A stretch of DNA of 24,369 nucleotides from assembly GCA_963643215.1 (NCBI GenBank), contig CAVIJY010000026.1:1-24369 (forward strand). Direction: 5' to 3'. Of this stretch, positions 20,872 through 24,369 are shown one piece after another. Source of the stretch: Darwinimomas sp963643215. Lineage in GTDB: Bacteria; Bacillota; Clostridia; Lachnospirales; Lachnospiraceae. The stretch's first letter is position 1. Each line of letters starts with the position of its first letter. The position numbers and the translations under genes are program-made. The notes under the pieces were generated by a model. That model worked only from the letters and a program-made list of their open reading frames with translations, made no database searches and was not told the origin of the DNA.

Positions 20872-22176
20872 ATGAACATATCTCAGATTTTGACGCTGAT
20901 TCTGCTTTTGAGCATCTGCGTAGGGTATTCGGTGAGCAAATTCACCATCACATCGTGTGCCGTTATGGGGCTTTTGTATCTGTTCAGGATACTCGAGTTT
21001 AAGGATGCCTTCGGATCGCTTGCAGCAGACACGGCCATCACATTCCTTGCTATGTTCGTGCTTGTAGCAGGAATCAACAGAACCCAGCTTCTCAACAACA
21101 TATCAAAGCAGATCGTGAGAATCGGCGGAGACAACGAAACAAAGGTCATGATCGGTGTTACTGCGATGTGCGCGCTGCTGTGCGCATTTGTAAACACAAC
21201 CACGGCTGTCATCACACTTACACCAGTGGTGATCTCAATAGCCAATCAGCTGAACAAGTCCCCCAAGAGATTCCTGAAGAGCATGCAGAACAACTGCACA
21301 CTTTTTCAGGGCTATCTTCCCATCGGACAGGGCGCGGTTGAGTATATGGCACTGAATGATATGGTTGAGGCTCTTGGAGGGAGAGGAACATTTGAGCTGA
21401 CTACCACATTTATAGCAAGAATTCCGGCAGTAATCATATGTGTGCTGTTCAATGTGTTCATCATGCAGAAGAGAGCTCCGGGAGGAGTAATAACGGCGGA
21501 GGCTACAAAGGAGGCTGAGGATGCAGCCGCGTCGGCGGATAAGAAGTCACATCAGAAAAAGCCGCTGGATCCTGTTCGTGAGAAGCTGGCGTATGCCATA
21601 TTCATAGCGTCAATGGTATGCGTCATATTCGCAGGCAAGCTCGGAACGGATGTAGTCACGGTAGCTGTAGTAGGGGCATGTGCGATGGTTATATCGGGAG
21701 TGCTGACAGAAAAAGAGGCGATCGCGGCATTTGATATCAGACTTGTATGCATGTATGCGTGCTCACAGGCAATCTCAAAGGCGCTCAGGGCGACAGGTCT
21801 TGTAGATATCATAGGCGGCGGTCTGGGGAATATCCTCGGAGGATTCACTAATGCTTATGTTATTGCGGCCATTCTGTTCCTTGTAGTCGGAACCATGACG
21901 CAGTTCATGTCAAACTCAGCTACAGCCGCGATATTCAAGCCCATAGCGGCACTGGCCGCGGTATCCCTGGGGCTTGATGCGAGGGCGGTCATACTCGCGG
22001 TCAATATAGCGGCGTATGTGTCGGTAACCACGCCTATGGCATCCCCGTCCATGGCCATGACATTTACGACAGGAAACTACACCATGAAGGAGTATGTAAA
22101 GGACGGTCTGCCCATATTTATCCTTTACTTCATAATATTCCTGGCATGGGTTCCGACCGTGTTCCCGGCATTGTAG
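20872..22176 (+). CDS. SLC13/DASS-type anion permease
   Basis: 434 residues from ATG 20872 (MNISQILTLILLLSI), with GGAGGGG just upstream; a longer frame to 20809 runs through the leader hairpin and is not favoured. About eleven hydrophobic helices lie in two repeated halves separated by a charged cytoplasmic loop (about 225-260, TKEAEDAAASADKKSHQKK). Each half has the re-entrant Asn/Ser/Thr motif of the ion transporter superfamily: FVNTTTAVITLTP in the first and MSNSATAAIFKP in the second. Relatives move dicarboxylates, citrate, sulfate or similar anions, usually with sodium. The substrate cannot be told. The hydrolase gene 92 bp downstream may act on the imported compound. Confidence 0.85.
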   Translation: MNISQILTLILLLSICVGYSVSKFTITSCAVMGLLYLFRILEFKDAFGSLAADTAITFLAMFVLVAGINRTQLLNNISKQIVRIGGDNETKVMIGVTAMCALLCAFVNTTTAVITLTPVVISIANQLNKSPKRFLKSMQNNCTLFQGYLPIGQGAVEYMALNDMVEALGGRGTFELTTTFIARIPAVIICVLFNVFIMQKRAPGGVITAEATKEAEDAAASADKKSHQKKPLDPVREKLAYAIFIASMVCVIFAGKLGTDVVTVAVVGACAMVISGVLTEKEAIAAFDIRLVCMYACSQAISKALRATGLVDIIGGGLGNILGGFTNAYVIAAILFLVVGTMTQFMSNSATAAIFKPIAALAAVSLGLDARAVILAVNIAAYVSVTTPMASPSMAMTFTTGNYTMKEYVKDGLPIFILYFIIFLAWVPTVFPAL

Positions 22177-22224
22177 GAACGAGGATATCTTGAAAATGCG
22201 ACCAGACTTGTAAAACAAGAAACC

Positions 22225-22248
22225 GGCACCCCATCATGATGGGGTGCC
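22225..22248. repeat. Perfect 24-bp palindrome between permease and hydrolase
   Basis: GGCACCCCATCA (22225-22236) and TGATGGGGTGCC (22237-22248) are exact reverse complements without a spacer. There is no T-run on the + strand, so simple termination is unlikely. It is 20 bp before the hydrolase ATG and could attenuate expression or bind a dimeric regulator. Confidence 0.85.
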
Positions 22249-22268
22249 ATGTATGGAAAGGAGAAAGA

Positions 22269-23135
22269 ATGACAGTAAAAGCAAAGGCGTTGAGATTTCG
22301 GTGGATAAACGGGCAGTGTCTCCAGATACAACTGCCCAACGGCAAATGCATAGTGACGGATCCGTTCTTTCCGTCGCCAAAGTCCGATTGCAGCGCATTT
22401 CCCCAGGGAAGCCCGTCATGTATGACAGAGCCGTTTGACGAGTCGGATTTCGGCAGGATAGACTATGTGATCTTAAACCATTCACATGGTGATCATGTCT
22501 ACAGGCTGCAGCAGATATTTGATATGTACAGGCCTGTCATCATAGTACAGGGAGAGATGGCGGTGGAAATGGCCAGGGTTTACCGTATACCGATGACCAA
22601 TATATATCCGGTGAATCTCTGCGGAACATATCATTTTGACGGCTTTACGCTGCATACCTATCACGGAACACATCATCCGATGGGAATCTTTGCGGAGCAG
22701 GTGGAGAGCATGCCGCGCGATATGGTTGATAATCCGGATGCATTTGAATGGAGTCTGCTGGGAGGACTGTTCAACATGAACTTTACCCTCACCACACCGG
22801 AGGGCTGCTCGCTGGCATTCTTCGGAGGAAATATAGACGCGGACCTTGAGGAGTTTGCAAAGCTGCGGCCTACAGTGCTGTTCAGAAACAAGCTGCACTC
22901 CTCAAAAACCAAGTATGACGAGGCGCTGGTATGGGCTGAATATCTGAGAGATACCAGGATACCGCTTATGGTGCCGATGCATCATGAGAAATGGTATGTA
23001 ACACGCCCGGGCTTTGTAGAGCAGCTGGTGGAGGATATGAACTCACATCTGAAGGAGTGGGGCAGCATAAGCAGGGTGCTTGATCCAAAGCGTACCAAAT
23101 GGTATTCACTGAACTTCGAGATAGAGGAGGAGTAA
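22269..23135 (+). CDS. Metallo-beta-lactamase-fold hydrolase
   Basis: 288 residues from ATG 22269 (MTVKAKALRFRWINGQCLQI), with AAAGGAG upstream; an extension to 22236 would read through the palindrome. The metal motif is NHSHGDH (His71, His73, Asp75, His76). Further candidates are His135 or His136 in THHPMG, Asp190 in GGNID and His238/His239 in PMHHEKW. The pattern IVTDPFFP near the N-terminus and the late MHHEKW resemble UlaG-like and other L-ascorbate-6-phosphate or lactonase-type MBL proteins, not true beta-lactamases. Its substrate is unknown; position behind the permease suggests opening of a lactone or ester-like compound it imports. Confidence 0.85.
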   Translation: MTVKAKALRFRWINGQCLQIQLPNGKCIVTDPFFPSPKSDCSAFPQGSPSCMTEPFDESDFGRIDYVILNHSHGDHVYRLQQIFDMYRPVIIVQGEMAVEMARVYRIPMTNIYPVNLCGTYHFDGFTLHTYHGTHHPMGIFAEQVESMPRDMVDNPDAFEWSLLGGLFNMNFTLTTPEGCSLAFFGGNIDADLEEFAKLRPTVLFRNKLHSSKTKYDEALVWAEYLRDTRIPLMVPMHHEKWYVTRPGFVEQLVEDMNSHLKEWGSISRVLDPKRTKWYSLNFEIEEE

Positions 23136-23170
23136 GAACAGAAAAATGTGACATTAAAGCTCTGCAGTGA

Positions 23171-23179
23171 TGATATAAT
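23171..23179 (+). promoter_or_regulatory. Extended -10 promoter of the second LysR gene
   Basis: TGATATAAT (TGn plus perfect -10) lies 24 bp before the ATG, so the second LysR gene can be expressed separately with a very short leader. No strong -35 is seen. Confidence 0.55.
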
Positions 23180-23202
23180 TTATCAAAAGCAAAGGAGCAG
23201 GT

Positions 23203-24144
23203 ATGATGAATCTTGATATCCGTCAGATGAGATATCTGGTCACATTGGCAGAGACAGGTAACTTTACGCATGCGGCCAGAATACTGTACACATCACAGCC
23301 GTCTCTTAGTACATTTGTCTCAAAGGTAGAGGCGGAGCTTGGCGTGCAGCTTTTCGACAGGAGCACCTCGCCTATCACCATGACGAGCGCCGGGGAGATC
23401 TACATAGAAAATCTGCGCATGATATGTGAGAAGGCAGACGAGGCAGACCGGAGGATAAGAGACATCATCAATGAGGAGATCGGCGTGCTGAAGGTGGGAT
23501 TTCCCGTGGAGCGCGCCGCTTCCATGCTTCCGTACATTCTGCCTGTATACAGGCAGAAATACCCCAATATAGAGGTAAAGGTAAGCGCAGTCTCGTCACA
23601 GGAGATGGTCAAGATGGTAGAGGATAAGCATCTCTCTATGGGAGTCATACCGGCGACGAACGCGACAGCAGGGCTGATGCGCAGTGAACTGTATGAGGAA
23701 GAGCTTTTTCTGGCTGACGGAAGCGGCGCGGTAGTCGGAGAGCACTTGATAGACGGGCATCCTGACTGTGTGGACATAGGGAAGCTGAACGGGCTGCCGC
23801 TTGTATGCCTTAAGACAAGCCACGCCATAAGACTGTTTCAGGATGAGTTGTTTAAAAAACATGCTGTGAAGCCGAAAATTATAATGGAGGTTCCGGCTAA
23901 TTCCACTGCATACAGGCTGGTCAGTGCAGGGACAGGGACAGCTATCATACCGGCTCTGACGGTAAATATGGTAAAGGAAATCGGAAATATCAGGCTGTAC
24001 AGGCTCGGCAGAGAAGGCACATACTGGAGAGTGCTTGCGATATCCGCAAAGGATCGTCCCATGAGCAAGCCGGAGAATGACTTCATAGAATGCATGAGGG
24101 ATGTATTCGGAAACGGCTCAGGGCTTCTGAACGGAATGCCATAA
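23203..24144 (+). CDS. LysR-family transcriptional regulator (paralogue B)
   Basis: 313 residues (MMNLDIRQMRYLVTLAETGNFTHAA). AAGGAG sits about six bases upstream; ATG 23206 is an equally possible start. The helix-turn-helix (AARILYTSQPSLSTFVSKVEAELGVQLFDR) and effector domain (KVGFPVERAASMLPYILPVYRQKYPNIEV) are collinear with paralogue A, with roughly half of the residues identical by eye. The C-terminal tail is slightly longer (GNGSGLLNGMP). Two such close paralogues flanking one permease and hydrolase suggest duplication followed by division of ligand or target. A terminator follows the gene. Confidence 0.93.
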   Translation: MMNLDIRQMRYLVTLAETGNFTHAARILYTSQPSLSTFVSKVEAELGVQLFDRSTSPITMTSAGEIYIENLRMICEKADEADRRIRDIINEEIGVLKVGFPVERAASMLPYILPVYRQKYPNIEVKVSAVSSQEMVKMVEDKHLSMGVIPATNATAGLMRSELYEEELFLADGSGAVVGEHLIDGHPDCVDIGKLNGLPLVCLKTSHAIRLFQDELFKKHAVKPKIIMEVPANSTAYRLVSAGTGTAIIPALTVNMVKEIGNIRLYRLGREGTYWRVLAISAKDRPMSKPENDFIECMRDVFGNGSGLLNGMP

Positions 24145-24183
24145 GCAGAATACAGGATATAAATGCTATAAGGATATAAATAT

Positions 24184-24222
24184 AGCGCTCGGGCACGCAT
24201 CATGATCCCGGGCGCTTCTTTA
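24184..24222 (+). terminator. Intrinsic terminator after the second LysR gene
   Basis: AGCGCTCGGG (24184-24193) pairs with CCCGGGCGCT (24207-24216), with one wobble pair, followed by TCTTT. The dispersed repeat starts inside this T-rich tail. Confidence 0.68.
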
Positions 24223-24312
24223 CGCGAAGCAATGAGTCAAAGTCTGAGCTTGCTCAAGACCTTGACGAATGCCGCGATAGCGAGGGAACACGCGAAGCGT
24301 GTTTCCGAGATT
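24220..24312 (+). repeat. Dispersed structured intergenic repeat, copy 2 (short form)
   Basis: Block A (24220-24264) is identical over 45 bp to the copy at 18578. Block B (24271-24312) differs from the other copy at a single base over 42 bp (G at 24286 instead of A). Only six bases separate the blocks here. The changed base lies in the 10-bp stem and turns an A-U pair into G-U, so the fold is kept if transcribed rightward. Bases 24313-24369 show nothing recognisable. Confidence 0.92.
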
Positions 24313-24369
24313 TAGTGTCTGAAGATGCCCGGATCACAGGGAATGCTGACGACAGCCATATGAATTTGC

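Noticed and set aside
22269..23135. Antibiotic-resistance beta-lactamase
   Set aside because: No signal peptide is present, and the motif set fits cytoplasmic UlaG-like or lactonase-type MBL proteins rather than class B beta-lactamases.

Overview
The window looks like a chromosomal segment of a Gram-positive Clostridia member, probably Lachnospiraceae. The evidence is protein style (DUF1700/HAAS protein, DegV, RibU with an FMN riboswitch, YtrA-type GntR with ABC-2 exporter, HTGG-type PLP desulfhydrase), strong AGGAGG-type ribosome binding sites, frequent ATA and AGA codons, and roughly balanced base composition. The genus cannot be fixed from sequence alone. No rRNA, tRNA, CRISPR array, transposase or integrase was found.

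Layout. (1) 1-2.6 kb: the 3' end of a RhuM-family gene, a convergent lipoprotein tyrosine phosphatase, a structured intergenic region and a DUF1700 membrane protein. (2) 2.6-6.3 kb, + strand: a tightly packed run of secreted NlpC/P60 hydrolase, YfcE-type phosphodiesterase, THUMP rRNA methyltransferase, RdgB nucleotide pyrophosphatase and TcdA. This is housekeeping RNA modification and nucleotide sanitation. (3) 6.2-9.8 kb, - strand: a YtrA-like GntR repressor, ABC ATPase and large permease with overlapping frames, preceded by a perfect inverted repeat with the geometry reported for the Bacillus YtrA box. (4) 9.9-12.1 kb: a rhodanese-TtcA-like fusion and a divergent RsmJ-like methyltransferase. 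(5) 12.1-14.4 kb, - strand: a zinc-ribbon membrane protein and a Phd/PIN toxin-antitoxin pair. (6) 14.4-15.4 kb, - strand: riboflavin transporter RibU behind a complete FMN riboswitch, terminator and promoter. (7) 15.4-18.2 kb: a TetR regulator divergent from a DegV protein, then a D-cysteine desulfhydrase-like enzyme. (8) 18.2-18.75 kb: a gene-free stretch with a candidate structured small RNA ending in a textbook terminator, followed by the first copy of a dispersed structured repeat. (9) 18.75-24.1 kb, + strand: a small zinc-ribbon protein, a DtxR/MntR-type regulator with a palindromic site over its predicted transcription start, then two paralogous LysR regulators bracketing an SLC13-type permease and a metallo-beta-lactamase-fold hydrolase. 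(10) The second copy of the structured repeat follows the last gene.

The most promising unexplained items are the candidate small RNA at 18311-18459 (three CGGTAA motifs), the two-copy modular hairpin repeat (18578-18719 and 24220-24312) placed directly behind terminators, and the LysR-permease-hydrolase-LysR cassette next to a metalloregulator. Everything was read by eye. No homology search or folding program was run, so family calls rest on recognised motifs and pairings were checked by hand.
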